IMG/VR virus record: IMGVR_UViG_3300044608_000966
Location: 1-40,630 of that record
DNA length: 40,630 nt
From: a virus
Strand: one strand, 5' to 3'
Positions 8,426-15,178 of the stretch are shown here, piece after piece; within the stretch, counting starts at the first letter, position 1, and every line of letters begins with the position of its first letter. Position numbers and translations under genes: made by a program. The notes under the pieces were generated by a model. It was not told the origin of the DNA and did not search any database. It was given only the letters and a program-made list of their open reading frames with translations.

Positions 8426-9992
8426 CAAACATCTCCCCACGACGTTGTTTTATTTGCCACTGTTGGTACTGATCTTTTGTCCAATCAGTATGCGGCACTT
8501 CTTCGCGTTCTTCATCCTCTAATTTTAAATTTGGAGCAATTTTAACAAAATCCCAAGGAATAAGCTTCAAAACATAACGAAGAGCGTCAGTTAGGTCGTC
8601 TTGGTACTTTCTGTTCTTTTCTCCAGCAGGGACAGACATTAACTCCGTGACAAGCTTAGGATTATCGTACACCCCGTCATCAATTGTCAAAGCTCCGGTC
8701 TGGAACAATGTGTTAGCTATCTGCTCCCCAGAGTCACGATGCTTGTCGGCAGGCAGGAACGGCTCACCGCTACGACTAGCAATGAGACCAAACTCCCTAG
8801 ACTGGTAATCATAGCAAGCCTGTGTGATGACTATTCCTTTTCTAAGCTCTTTGTACTTCTCAAGGATGTCTTTGGCTGTTGTCTCTTCGTAATCACCACG
8901 CCAAGTCCTAACAACTCTTCCACGATCCAAATCGTTACTGCAAGCGACAATAACCACAGCACCAGCACTCCTACCGCGCCCACCACTACCAATGTCAACG
9001 CCAGCATAATACCTCCAGTTAGGTGGAATTTTTTCTGTTGCATCGCCAAGAGCTGTGTCTGGATTAAATGATCCATACCTTCGCCCTTCATCTTTTACAA
9101 ACCTACCATCGATACGCTTTAAGATCTCCGCCTGGGATGTGCAGTAACCTTCAGCTTCCTTAATCCTCTCAGGAGTCCATTGACTTGGTGTGCCGTCATC
9201 GTAGTACATACATTCGCGCATTGATACGCTGCGCTTCCATGCTTGCGGAAACATCTCCTCAGATGTGCCGATACACTCCATGGCTCTATACCAAACCTGC
9301 AATCCACGGGTAGCCGTGAAGACTTGATTAAAATATCCCCTTGTGGCACGAAGCCGCGCAAGACATTCGTTTATAATCTCTTCAGGGGCCTCCTCATCGA
9401 AGGTCATCATTGCGACAGCACTTGTCTGCAAATTAACAACCTTCTGACCATAGGACTTGAAAAATATACTACACCCACTGCGAAAGTGTATGGCGTGCAC
9501 ATCTCCGCTTTTATACTCAATGTCCCAACCATAGTTCTCATGGTCTTTCATCGCACCACGCGGCAAAAACTCAGGAACCCAAGATTTTTCTACTTGAATA
9601 GTCGAAACCTGATCAGAAGGATAAAAATACCAAAATTGCTTTGGCTCTTTATCCCACAGCTCTGGCCACAGCTTCTTATTGCAAGCCCATTCGATGTTTT
9701 TTCTGATAGCGATACTGCTCTTACCAATCTGGTTAGCAGCACAAAGAAGATTCATTCTGTTGCGGGACTCAAAAAACTCTCTAGCCCATGGATAAAACTT
9801 CCACCCATATAGGTGCGGTAAATCTTCCCGAAGCTCCTTAATCCTAGCCTTAATAACACTCTGCTGGAAAGTGAGTGGATCAAGGTTTTTCATGCGCGTC
9901 ATCTCACGCGTCATCTCCTTGAGCTGTCTTTCCTTAGACTTCTCTACGAAAGCATCAATGCGTGCTTCGCGGCTCTGCTTCTTCTTGGCCAT
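8349..9992 (-). CDS. terL: Terminase large subunit (547 aa)
   Basis: This is the ATPase-nuclease motor that packages DNA through the portal. An adenine-binding/Walker A region (CAANQIGKSS, about residues 84-93), a Walker B (MMTFDEEAP, about 195-203) and a C-terminal RNase H-like nuclease start (YYAGVDIGSGG, Asp near 333) are all visible, followed by the KYQDDLTDALRY element expected to hold later nuclease acidic residues. The start at MAKKKQSREA is preceded by GAAGAGG. It overlaps terS by 38 nt. The length fits P22/Sf6-type large terminases. Confidence 0.93.
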   Translation of the reverse strand: MAKKKQSREARIDAFVEKSKERQLKEMTREMTRMKNLDPLTFQQSVIKARIKELREDLPHLYGWKFYPWAREFFESRNRMNLLCAANQIGKSSIAIRKNIEWACNKKLWPELWDKEPKQFWYFYPSDQVSTIQVEKSWVPEFLPRGAMKDHENYGWDIEYKSGDVHAIHFRSGCSIFFKSYGQKVVNLQTSAVAMMTFDEEAPEEIINECLARLRATRGYFNQVFTATRGLQVWYRAMECIGTSEEMFPQAWKRSVSMRECMYYDDGTPSQWTPERIKEAEGYCTSQAEILKRIDGRFVKDEGRRYGSFNPDTALGDATEKIPPNWRYYAGVDIGSGGRGRSAGAVVIVACSNDLDRGRVVRTWRGDYEETTAKDILEKYKELRKGIVITQACYDYQSREFGLIASRSGEPFLPADKHRDSGEQIANTLFQTGALTIDDGVYDNPKLVTELMSVPAGEKNRKYQDDLTDALRYVLKLIPWDFVKIAPNLKLEDEEREEVPHTDWTKDQYQQWQIKQRRGEMFDEDCSKDEWQNFKDEVAAWNEAYGN

Positions 9993-10842
9993 CCGTGACC
10001 TCTTCAAACTTTAATTCAATGTCAGGTAACTCTGGAATGTCTGGCATCATCATCCGCTGACCATGCCTTGTGACAGTCTCCACATCGTCCAAAATCTCTT
10101 GATCACCACTCTTAATCAGAGACTTAATATCTCCGTCATAGTGCTTCAAATACCTGTGCTGATCTCTCTTAGCCTTCTCAATCCTACGCTCAAGAGTCTC
10201 AAGATCCTCTAACTGTAAACTACTAACCTGCTCCCTAAGCTGATCTACAGGTTGCTCAGAGTTAAAGTTTACATTCACAGACTTTTGCTCAACTTGCATA
10301 CGCTGAACAATACCACCCTTTATACGCATATCAGCTAACTGCCATGCCTTCAAAATAAGGGTCGCTACCTTCGTATCTACCTTGCCGTCTTCACCCAACA
10401 TAGGAAGGTTCATAATTTCTAAAAGACGCTCAGTTCCCTTATGCAAGATATGTCTCATCTGGATCGCATAACTGACCGGCGGGGTAAAGATCCAAAGCAT
10501 ACGCTTATTGTTAGGCTCATAGCCAGATACCCACATCTCCCAGCTCACAGCACCACAGATGATCGACTGTAAAGCCATCTTCTTGCCGCTAGCAGTAGCC
10601 GCATTATACTCATCCCAGAACGATAACCTGACACGCTCGTCACGCTCATCAGGCTGGCACTGCGTCCTGATCTCCCTCTCAGTCAGCATCAATGTCCTAG
10701 GCAGTTTGTTCCGCACACGCTCTAAGATAGGCACCAATCTAGGAGGCAACCTGTTCAGTAAAGCATCTGGATTTTGAGGGTCATATAAGGCTGAAATAGC
10801 CTCATCAGGCACTACCTTCGGCCTACCTGGCTGTCTGGCCAT
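9955..10842 (-). CDS. Probable terminase small subunit (295 aa)
   Basis: This is the first gene of the late block, directly upstream of and overlapping terL, with GAGGT 7-8 nt before the ATG. The N-terminus (MARQPGRPKVVPDEA) is basic; the middle contains an AxxSGKKMALQSIICGAVSWEMW helical region, and the C-terminal third is charged and coiled-coil-like, ending in an acidic tail. Small terminases bind the packaging site and load the large subunit. The call rests on position and architecture. At 295 residues it is longer than many TerS proteins, so a fusion with an extra C-terminal domain is possible. Confidence 0.7.
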   Translation of the reverse strand: MARQPGRPKVVPDEAISALYDPQNPDALLNRLPPRLVPILERVRNKLPRTLMLTEREIRTQCQPDERDERVRLSFWDEYNAATASGKKMALQSIICGAVSWEMWVSGYEPNNKRMLWIFTPPVSYAIQMRHILHKGTERLLEIMNLPMLGEDGKVDTKVATLILKAWQLADMRIKGGIVQRMQVEQKSVNVNFNSEQPVDQLREQVSSLQLEDLETLERRIEKAKRDQHRYLKHYDGDIKSLIKSGDQEILDDVETVTRHGQRMMMPDIPELPDIELKFEEVTDGQEEAEPRSTH

Positions 10843-10935
10843 AAAAATACCTCGTTAACATGGTTTTATGAAGATTCTAATATAGCCTTAGTAGGGGAAT
10901 AAGAATAGTGCAAGGATTGTTTGCGAATTTTTTGA

Positions 10936-10971
10936 GGGGGGCAATGCAAAAATAATTGCAAGTAGACCCCC
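10936..10971. repeat. G/C-run inverted structure upstream of terS
   Basis: A G6 run at 10936-10941 faces a C5 run at 10967-10971, and between them TGCAA (10945-10949) pairs with TTGCA (10956-10960) across a 6-nt A/T loop. A further C7 run follows at 10973-10979. It lies about 95 bp from the terS start. It could be a packaging recognition element or a transcript structure. Confidence 0.4.
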
Positions 10972-10979
10972 ACCCCCCC

Positions 10980-11034
10980 TGTCAGTTTTCTGACACCTGT
11001 CAGGAATTTTGACAGTTTGTCCAAACTTTTGACA
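10980..11034. promoter_or_regulatory. Array of six TGACA/TGTCA boxes, about 10-bp phased
   Basis: Boxes begin at 10980 (TGTCAG), 10990 (CTGACA), 10998 (TGTCAG), 11009 (TTGACA), 11019 (TGTCCA) and 11029 (TTGACA). Orientation alternates and spacing is 8-11 bp, so the boxes face one side of the helix. CTGACACCTGTCAG is a perfect palindrome. The last three boxes recur with the same spacing at 13956-13981. This looks like a cooperative operator near the late promoter. Confidence 0.55.
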
Positions 11035-11041
11035 CCTTTGT

Positions 11042-11193
11042 TAACAGCTTGATATCGCTGCTGTTTGTTTTAAGTACCTGATATCGTTTGCGTTTGCGCT
11101 TGCGTTTCCTTTCTTGTTTGCGATTGGAATCTTTTCCCGTCGCCTTACTGGTATCATTGCAAGCTCTGTTCCAAGCTGTAACAGTCTGATATC
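11042..11193. repeat. GATATC direct repeats with TTTGCG repeats
   Basis: TAACAGCTTGATATC at 11042-11056 and TAACAGTCTGATATC at 11079+100 (11179-11193) match at 13 of 15 positions, and a third TGATATC lies at 11079-11085. Between them is a run of TTTGCG/CTTGCG-type repeats (11087-11123). The function is unknown: a packaging or protein-binding site, or a secondary replication signal. Confidence 0.45.
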
Positions 11194-11194
11194 A

Positions 11195-11222
11195 TTGACA
11201 GACACCACTAATAGCGTGTCAA
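11195..11222. promoter_or_regulatory. TTGACA / TGTCAA inverted repeat
   Basis: TTGACA at 11195-11200 and TGTCAA at 11217-11222 form a perfect 6-bp inverted repeat with a 16-bp spacer, and a TAGACA follows at 11229. The half-sites match those of the arrays at 10980 and 13956, so it may be a further operator for the same protein. Confidence 0.4.
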
Positions 11223-11484
11223 TATTTTAGACAGCGGTTCATTTAACACTAGTATTTTGAACGCCTATAGTTATATCCCTGCAGCATCATAGCACTATCT
11301 AGGATGTCGCTTTAAAAGGCCGCAAATAGGCCTCTGACGCGTTAGGCTGTCTTAGAATATATCGACATGGTCAGGCAGAGAGAGGGCCTTAAAAACGGTG
11401 CTGCAGCGTCTGCCTGTTTTAAATAAATAAGGCGCGATAGTTACGCGCTGACCATATACCTTTCCCTATACCTTTCCCCTAAAC

Positions 11485-11508
11485 ACAAAAAAACCGCCTT
11501 TCAGCGGT
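11485..11508 (-). terminator. Rho-independent terminator of the small-gene operon
   Basis: Read on the minus strand, ACCGC and GCGGT (11504-11508 and 11493-11497) form a stem with a 6-nt loop, followed directly by a run of seven T. It lies about 25 nt beyond the last gene of the operon (stop at 11534) and should end that transcript before the late region. Confidence 0.8.
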
Positions 11509-11533
11509 CTTATTTGCTTGCGTGCTTTTTTCC

Positions 11534-11752
11534 TCACAAACCATGGTTATATACCTTAAGTATATTTTCCTCAGCCACTATCTCTAATGCTTTCTCATAG
11601 GCCTCAGCTAGCGTCTTATACATATAGATATCCCTGTCACTCTCATAGGCATAAGCACCCTTATCCCAGTAGGTAGCTAGATAGCTATCATTGCCTAAAC
11701 TTTCTACTGTCACCCTATACTTGTCATGTTCGACGGTCTTATAGACTTTCAT
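11534..11752 (-). CDS. Unknown small protein (72 aa)
   Basis: This is the last gene of the 13833-11534 operon, about 25 nt before its terminator. It starts within the operon's recurring initiation string GGTGAAACATG. The sequence alternates polar and aromatic residues (MKVYKTVEHDKYRVTVES, then YLATYWDKGAYAYESD) and ends in a helix (LAEAYEKALEIVAEEN). This suggests a small alpha/beta fold of the kind seen in many early phage proteins. I do not recognise it. Confidence 0.7.
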   Translation of the reverse strand: MKVYKTVEHDKYRVTVESLGNDSYLATYWDKGAYAYESDRDIYMYKTLAEAYEKALEIVAEENILKVYNHGL

Positions 11753-11769
11753 GTTTCACCCTTTTAGTT

Positions 11770-12141
11770 TTATTTAACACAAACAGGAAACTTAACGCCT
11801 AATTTTCTGTCATGTTCGATGTCGTTCATTTCATGAAAATATCTGCAGTATTCTAGATGTTCCAAAAAATGACCGGCACCTTGATTTTTATTTTTAAAGT
11901 TGTCCATTAGGTCGTTTGATGTTTTTAGTTTTATGCCGCGATGTTTCAGCCATGTTTCTATTGGCGGTGGTTGAAAGCATCTATTCCAGTCATGATATCC
12001 GTCAATGTATTCAACAAACCAATTAGACACCCATCGAACATCCTTCTTACACTTAATTTTTATGTACCTAATTTTCCACTCTTTAGACTGTTTGCTTAGA
12101 TCCCAACTGCTATCGTTATTTTGTGTTGGTTTTATTTTCAT
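11770..12141 (-). CDS. Unknown basic protein (123 aa)
   Basis: The gene begins at GGGGTGAAACATG directly after the upstream gene. It is Lys/Trp/His-rich, with a WDLSKQSKEWKIRYIKIKCKK N-terminal segment in which basic and aromatic residues alternate, a PPPIETWLKHRGI stretch and a C-terminal YCRYFHEMNDIEH segment with several Cys and His. Metal binding is possible but the spacing matches no family I know. No signal or membrane segment is seen. Confidence 0.65.
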   Translation of the reverse strand: MKIKPTQNNDSSWDLSKQSKEWKIRYIKIKCKKDVRWVSNWFVEYIDGYHDWNRCFQPPPIETWLKHRGIKLKTSNDLMDNFKNKNQGAGHFLEHLEYCRYFHEMNDIEHDRKLGVKFPVCVK

Positions 12142-12144
12142 GTT

Positions 12145-12390
12145 TCACCCCTTAAAATAAGTTTCTGGCGTCGCCACTAACGCGTTTACTTTCTCCGCGC
12201 CGTGTTTTTTAATTAGTGCTTTCAGGCCTGACTTACTTATAACCTGTTCACTATCGCCCTGTTTTAATATAACCGCGTCACGATAATCTAATATCTCTCC
12301 AGTAACGCTACAAAACATCGTCATAGAACAGAAGTCTCTAAGGATATTTTTAAAGATAGTTTGAGCCATGTGGTCGTTTACTTGTTTCAT
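12145..12390 (-). CDS. Unknown small protein with CSVTGEIL motif (81 aa)
   Basis: The gene starts at AGGTGAAACATG, where the TGA of the upstream gene forms part of the ribosome site, so translation is probably coupled. The central part FCSVTGEILDYRDAVIL resembles a segment of the upstream neighbour (VCSVEGNILQFV). The two may be distant relatives or share a small fold; with one Cys each, a zinc site is not evident. The function is unknown. Confidence 0.65.
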   Translation of the reverse strand: MKQVNDHMAQTIFKNILRDFCSMTMFCSVTGEILDYRDAVILKQGDSEQVISKSGLKALIKKHGAEKVNALVATPETYFKG

Positions 12391-12393
12391 GTT

Positions 12394-12738
12394 TCACCTC
12401 ACATAGTTATTTGTAGTGCTGAAAACATTGCAGTCTATATCTAGCGTCATATTTTTTTGCTGATAATGCGCTATAGCTTCAACCATGATAATGGCCAATT
12501 GGTTTAGTGCTTTCTGATGCTGTTCAGCTATATTTTTCTTGGTCGCGCGTTTGTCTGTCCTAATGACTGATTTTAGATAATCAGTAAACATGACAAACTG
12601 TAAGATGTTTCCCTCAACTGAACAGACACTAGCCATAGTGGTCAATTGTTTGCTCGTTATGCATTTACTCGTTTCTAGCCTTAGTGTATTTCTTACCAGG
12701 AGTCCTGTTTTGTTGTTTAGTTTGATAGTGGTCAACAT
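12394..12738 (-). CDS. Unknown protein (114 aa)
   Basis: The protein begins MLTTIKLNNKTGLLVRNTLR; AAAGG lies about 8 nt upstream of the ATG. The middle contains VCSVEGNILQFVMFTDYLKS, which echoes a segment of the next gene. The C-terminal half is helical (KKNIAEQHQKALNQLAIIMV). It sits between a GP88-like gene and another small gene in a tightly packed operon. No recognised family. Confidence 0.62.
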   Translation of the reverse strand: MLTTIKLNNKTGLLVRNTLRLETSKCITSKQLTTMASVCSVEGNILQFVMFTDYLKSVIRTDKRATKKNIAEQHQKALNQLAIIMVEAIAHYQQKNMTLDIDCNVFSTTNNYVR

Positions 12739-12740
12739 GG

Positions 12741-13436
12741 TTATGCCTTTCGTAGAAAATTGGTGGTCGATGGTTGAGGTTTTTTTGCTGATTTTAGTCT
12801 TAGTCCGACGATAACGCCCTTAGGGTCAAGGAAACGTAAATCAGATATATCGCCGTCTATAACCGGTACAGTACCAACACGGTCAGGTAACGCTCCACCG
12901 TGACGTGACCAAATATCAAAAACCATAGCGACGTTTATGCCACGGTCTAAAATATCAGCCATAACGCGCGTGCTAGTGTTTTCGTTATAGCTATAGGTCA
13001 TGTGAACATTGAGCAAACGATGGTTTTTGACAGCAAGGTCAGGCCGTTTCGTATACTCCCAAAAAAGCACATCAGGAAAAGACGTATAGACGTCTGACCA
13101 GTCTAGATCGCTGCCGCCGTTTAGTCGGACACATGGCATTTTCCCTAGCTTCTTAGCCTTTTTAATTAAGGCGCGGATATCTTTTGCCAGGATATACATA
13201 AAACCGGAGCGATTGTTGAAAAGAAAATTAGTCCTTTGTTGACGCGCTAACCTAACCGTTTCCATTATACCGCGGCCGCTTTCAGTGACTAAACAGTGAG
13301 CGCGACACCCTTCCGTACTAGCCGGGCATAGACGATGGTCTGCAGCACCCGCTAGATATAAGATAGCCGTTAGATATTTGTCGCTTTCACTCTTAGCTAA
13401 TTTTGGAGAGCTGATTTCTGGTGTCAGTAGTTTCAT
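12741..13436 (-). CDS. GP88-like phage protein with Cys cluster (231 aa)
   Basis: The pattern CPASTEGCRAHCL (Cys37, Cys44, Cys48), then basic RLARQQRTNFLF, VRLNGGSDLDW, a Tyr/Thr-rich YTKRPD, and near the end VIDGDISDLRFLDPKGVIVGL matches what I know of the phage 'gene product 88' family. The function of that family is not established; the clustered Cys could hold a metal or Fe-S centre. The start ATG overlaps the stop of the 42-residue gene upstream (TAATG), so translation is coupled. It is the largest gene of this operon. The family assignment is from memory of conserved motifs. Confidence 0.7.
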   Translation of the reverse strand: MKLLTPEISSPKLAKSESDKYLTAILYLAGAADHRLCPASTEGCRAHCLVTESGRGIMETVRLARQQRTNFLFNNRSGFMYILAKDIRALIKKAKKLGKMPCVRLNGGSDLDWSDVYTSFPDVLFWEYTKRPDLAVKNHRLLNVHMTYSYNENTSTRVMADILDRGINVAMVFDIWSRHGGALPDRVGTVPVIDGDISDLRFLDPKGVIVGLRLKSAKKPQPSTTNFLRKA

Positions 13437-13564
13437 TAGAAAGGTACCCCTTCAATGTATGGTTTGCGTTTTTGTTTCTTAGGTTTTTTGGTTTTAGTTT
13501 TTTCTGCTACTATTGGCGCGACTGTTTTATAAACGTAGTCATAGAAGTTAATTATTTTGGCCAT
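13436..13564 (-). CDS. Basic 42-residue protein
   Basis: A short frame, MAKIINFYDYVYKTV followed by a Lys-rich tail (KTKTKKPKKQKRKPY), has GAGGGCG 7 nt before its ATG. It starts just past the upstream stop and its own stop overlaps the next ATG as TAATG. This tight fit, plus the strongly basic tail, suggests a real nucleic-acid-binding or host-interacting micro-protein. No family is recognised. Confidence 0.65.
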   Translation of the reverse strand: MAKIINFYDYVYKTVAPIVAEKTKTKKPKKQKRKPYIEGVPF

Positions 13565-13566
13565 GA

Positions 13567-13833
13567 TCACGCCCTCTTGATTTCTAGTTTTTTGTAAGCA
13601 GTTTTTTTCTCAAACCGCTTTATGGCGTCACCTAGTTCAACGGTTAGTGCTTTTTTGTCCAAGTCAGTCCTAGTGACCTCAGATAGAATCAAAACGATAT
13701 CGCCTAAAGTGACTACGGTTTGATCTCCCATAAAACCTTTAATTTCGTCTAGTATGGGCGATAGTTCATTCTCTAGTGCTTTTACTTGTTCCCTGATAGT
13801 TTGAGCCTTAATTGCTTTTGCTTTGATGTCCAT
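13567..13833 (-). CDS. Coiled-coil protein, Gp157/YqaJ-tail-like (88 aa)
   Basis: This is the first gene of the operon. The start MDIKAKAIKAQ is chosen because AAAGGA lies about 9 nt upstream; the frame extends to 13866 without a better site. An N-terminal coiled coil (IREQVKALENELSPILDEIK) is followed by VVTLGDIVLILSEVTRTDLDKKAL and a basic KTAYKKLEIKRA end. The RTxLDxKAL...K-Y--F motif occurs in small phage proteins and protein tails near recombination nucleases, so a DNA-metabolism role is plausible. Confidence 0.68.
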   Translation of the reverse strand: MDIKAKAIKAQTIREQVKALENELSPILDEIKGFMGDQTVVTLGDIVLILSEVTRTDLDKKALTVELGDAIKRFEKKTAYKKLEIKRA

Positions 13834-13955
13834 GATGCTTTTCCTTTGTTTGTTCCGGTCGACCATCGACGGGATATAGCCGTTAGTGCATGCATCGTGC
13901 CAAGCGACAAACCATTGAACCGCAAGGGCTGCGGGTGTTTTGTGTGTATAATCAT

Positions 13956-13989
13956 TTGACAGTTTGTCTAAAAACCTGACACTTGGCAG
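13956..13989. promoter_or_regulatory. Second TGACA/TGTCA box array
   Basis: TTGACA at 13956, TGTCTA at 13966, CTGACA at 13976 and a weaker TGGCAG at 13984 repeat the 10-bp phasing seen at 11009-11034. TTTGACAGTTTGTC (13955-13968) is identical to 11008-11021, and across the 27-bp module 22 positions agree. It lies just upstream of the operon starting at 13833 and is the likely operator of that operon. Confidence 0.55.
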
Positions 13990-14183
13990 GATGGTGCTCT
14001 AGTAAAATCAAGCACTTACGACTTGGCGCGGGCATTGCATCATGTATGGTGTGGTTAACGAAAACCACAAAAAACCCAGTGAAAACTGCAGGCTACGGGA
14101 TATCAATGCCTTACCGCCGCACGCTCACGCGCGCCCAAAATTTTTCCTTTTTTTAAAGCTGGAAAAAACTCCCTATAGGGCTG

Positions 14184-14238
14184 TTTGGGATTTTGAAATT
14201 TGGTTTTTGAAAATCCAAAATCCATTTTGGGATTTGAA
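14184..14238. repeat. AT-rich direct and inverted TTTGGGATTT repeats
   Basis: TTTGGGATTT occurs at 14184-14193 and again at 14226-14235. Between them lies the inverted form AAATCCAAAATCC (14211-14223); GGATTTTG (14188-14195) and CAAAATCC (14216-14223) are perfect inverted repeats, and CCAAAAT pairs with ATTTTGG across CC. Alternative hairpins can form. It could be a regulatory RNA fold or a DNA-unwinding site. Confidence 0.45.
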
Positions 14239-14440
14239 GTAATAAACCTGACCATAATTTAAAAGCCCTCAGACTGGCCTAGAATCTCACAAAACAGTTT
14301 TCTAATACATAGACTCCAAAAACATTTGAAACGCATCAGAATTGATTTAAACGATTCCAAATATTGCCCTACCACAAATGCCTATAGTTTCACCAAGATG
14401 TGCTAGACTTAGGCAAACTGACATACCTTGGGGGCCATTG

Positions 14441-15178
14441 ATGAAGACCTTCTTAGTTTTGCCAGACATTCACGTCCCGTTTCACTGCCGAAAGTACATC
14501 AAGCTGGTGACCAAGATCATCAAGCACATAAACCCCGACGGGTTAGTCCAACTTGGTGATGCACTAGACGCCTTCCAGATCTCCGCCTACTCCAAAGATC
14601 CATCCCGCAGAAACTTACTTGCCGAAGACATCGAAGACTACAAACAAATCCTCAACGAATGGGCAAGACATCTCAAGCCACATTCACACATTCACTTGCT
14701 AGAGGGTAACCACGAAAATCGTTTGTCCAGGTACATTGCTTCTCACTGCCGCGATCTTCACGGTCTTGTGCCAGACTGGAAAACTTTGCTTGGAATCGAC
14801 ATCAGAAACAAAGTTGGTCAACACCACTGGCACTGGCATCCCTATCACAAATGGAATTCTTGTCAGATTGGTGACTGCGTGTTGATGCATGGTTTTTATT
14901 TTAATCAACACGTCGCTGCAACGTGCTTGCAGAAGTACCGCACCAACGTAATCTTTGGCCACACACACAGGTTGCAGTTTATTCATGACGGCACACACTG
15001 GGCTTGCTCACTTGGACATGGCAGTGATGAGAACGACACAGCTCATCAGCCGACGCCAACAGGATGGAAGCAGTGCATGGGACTTCTTCATGTCGATCAC
15101 AAAGGTAAAACAAAACTAGATGTCATCGAAGTCAATGACGGAAGAGCGGTGGTATATGGCGAACAGGTCAGTATTTAG
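14441..15178 (+). CDS. Calcineurin-like metallophosphoesterase (245 aa)
   Basis: The two-metal phosphoesterase motifs appear in order: LPDIHVP (Asp9, His11), LGDALDAF (Asp40), LEGNHENR (Asn90, His91), a later LMHGFYF and a terminal IFGHTHRLQ. Members cleave phosphodi- or monoesters in nucleotides, nucleic acids or proteins; the substrate cannot be read from the sequence. The start MKTFLVLPD is chosen because the domain begins there; upstream in-frame codons to 14378 do not look like protein, although the site before this ATG (GGGGG) is poor. It overlaps the HExxH gene that follows, so the two form one unit. Confidence 0.87.
   Translation: MKTFLVLPDIHVPFHCRKYIKLVTKIIKHINPDGLVQLGDALDAFQISAYSKDPSRRNLLAEDIEDYKQILNEWARHLKPHSHIHLLEGNHENRLSRYIASHCRDLHGLVPDWKTLLGIDIRNKVGQHHWHWHPYHKWNSCQIGDCVLMHGFYFNQHVAATCLQKYRTNVIFGHTHRLQFIHDGTHWACSLGHGSDENDTAHQPTPTGWKQCMGLLHVDHKGKTKLDVIEVNDGRAVVYGEQVSI

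Larger units (their letters stand above)
10843..11533. promoter_or_regulatory. 691-bp non-coding region upstream of terS
   Basis: I see no credible gene here. It lies between the start of the late block and the end of the minus-strand small-gene operon. From left to right it holds a G/C-run fold (10936-10971), a TGACA/TGTCA box array (10980-11034), GATATC direct repeats and TTTGCG repeats (11042-11193), a TTGACA inverted repeat (11195-11222) and a terminator (11485-11508). The late promoter for terS should be here, but no strong -35/-10 pair stands out on the minus strand. Packaging signals are also likely near terS. Confidence 0.6.
13834..14440. promoter_or_regulatory. 607-bp divergent non-coding region
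   Basis: The region separates the minus-strand small-gene operon from the plus-strand metallophosphoesterase. It contains the second TGACA box array (13956-13989), a CCCTATAGGG palindrome (14171-14180) and an AT-rich block of direct and inverted TTTGGGATTT repeats (14184-14238). Both divergent promoters should be here; a TTATAC-type -10 on the minus strand near 13948 is a candidate without a convincing -35. No credible gene is present; a 66-codon plus-strand frame at 14042 lacks a ribosome site and has odd composition. Confidence 0.55.

Noticed and set aside
14161-14183. A T7-promoter-like string (ACTCCCTATAGGG) on the plus strand.
   Set aside because: It matches about 14 of 20 positions of the T7 promoter, is part of a simple CCCTATAGGG palindrome, occurs once as far as I could see, and no phage RNA polymerase gene is present.
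14042-14242. A 66-codon plus-strand frame in the divergent non-coding region.
   Set aside because: It has no ribosome site, is rich in His/Pro/Lys/Phe in a random-looking way, and overlaps the AT-rich repeat block.
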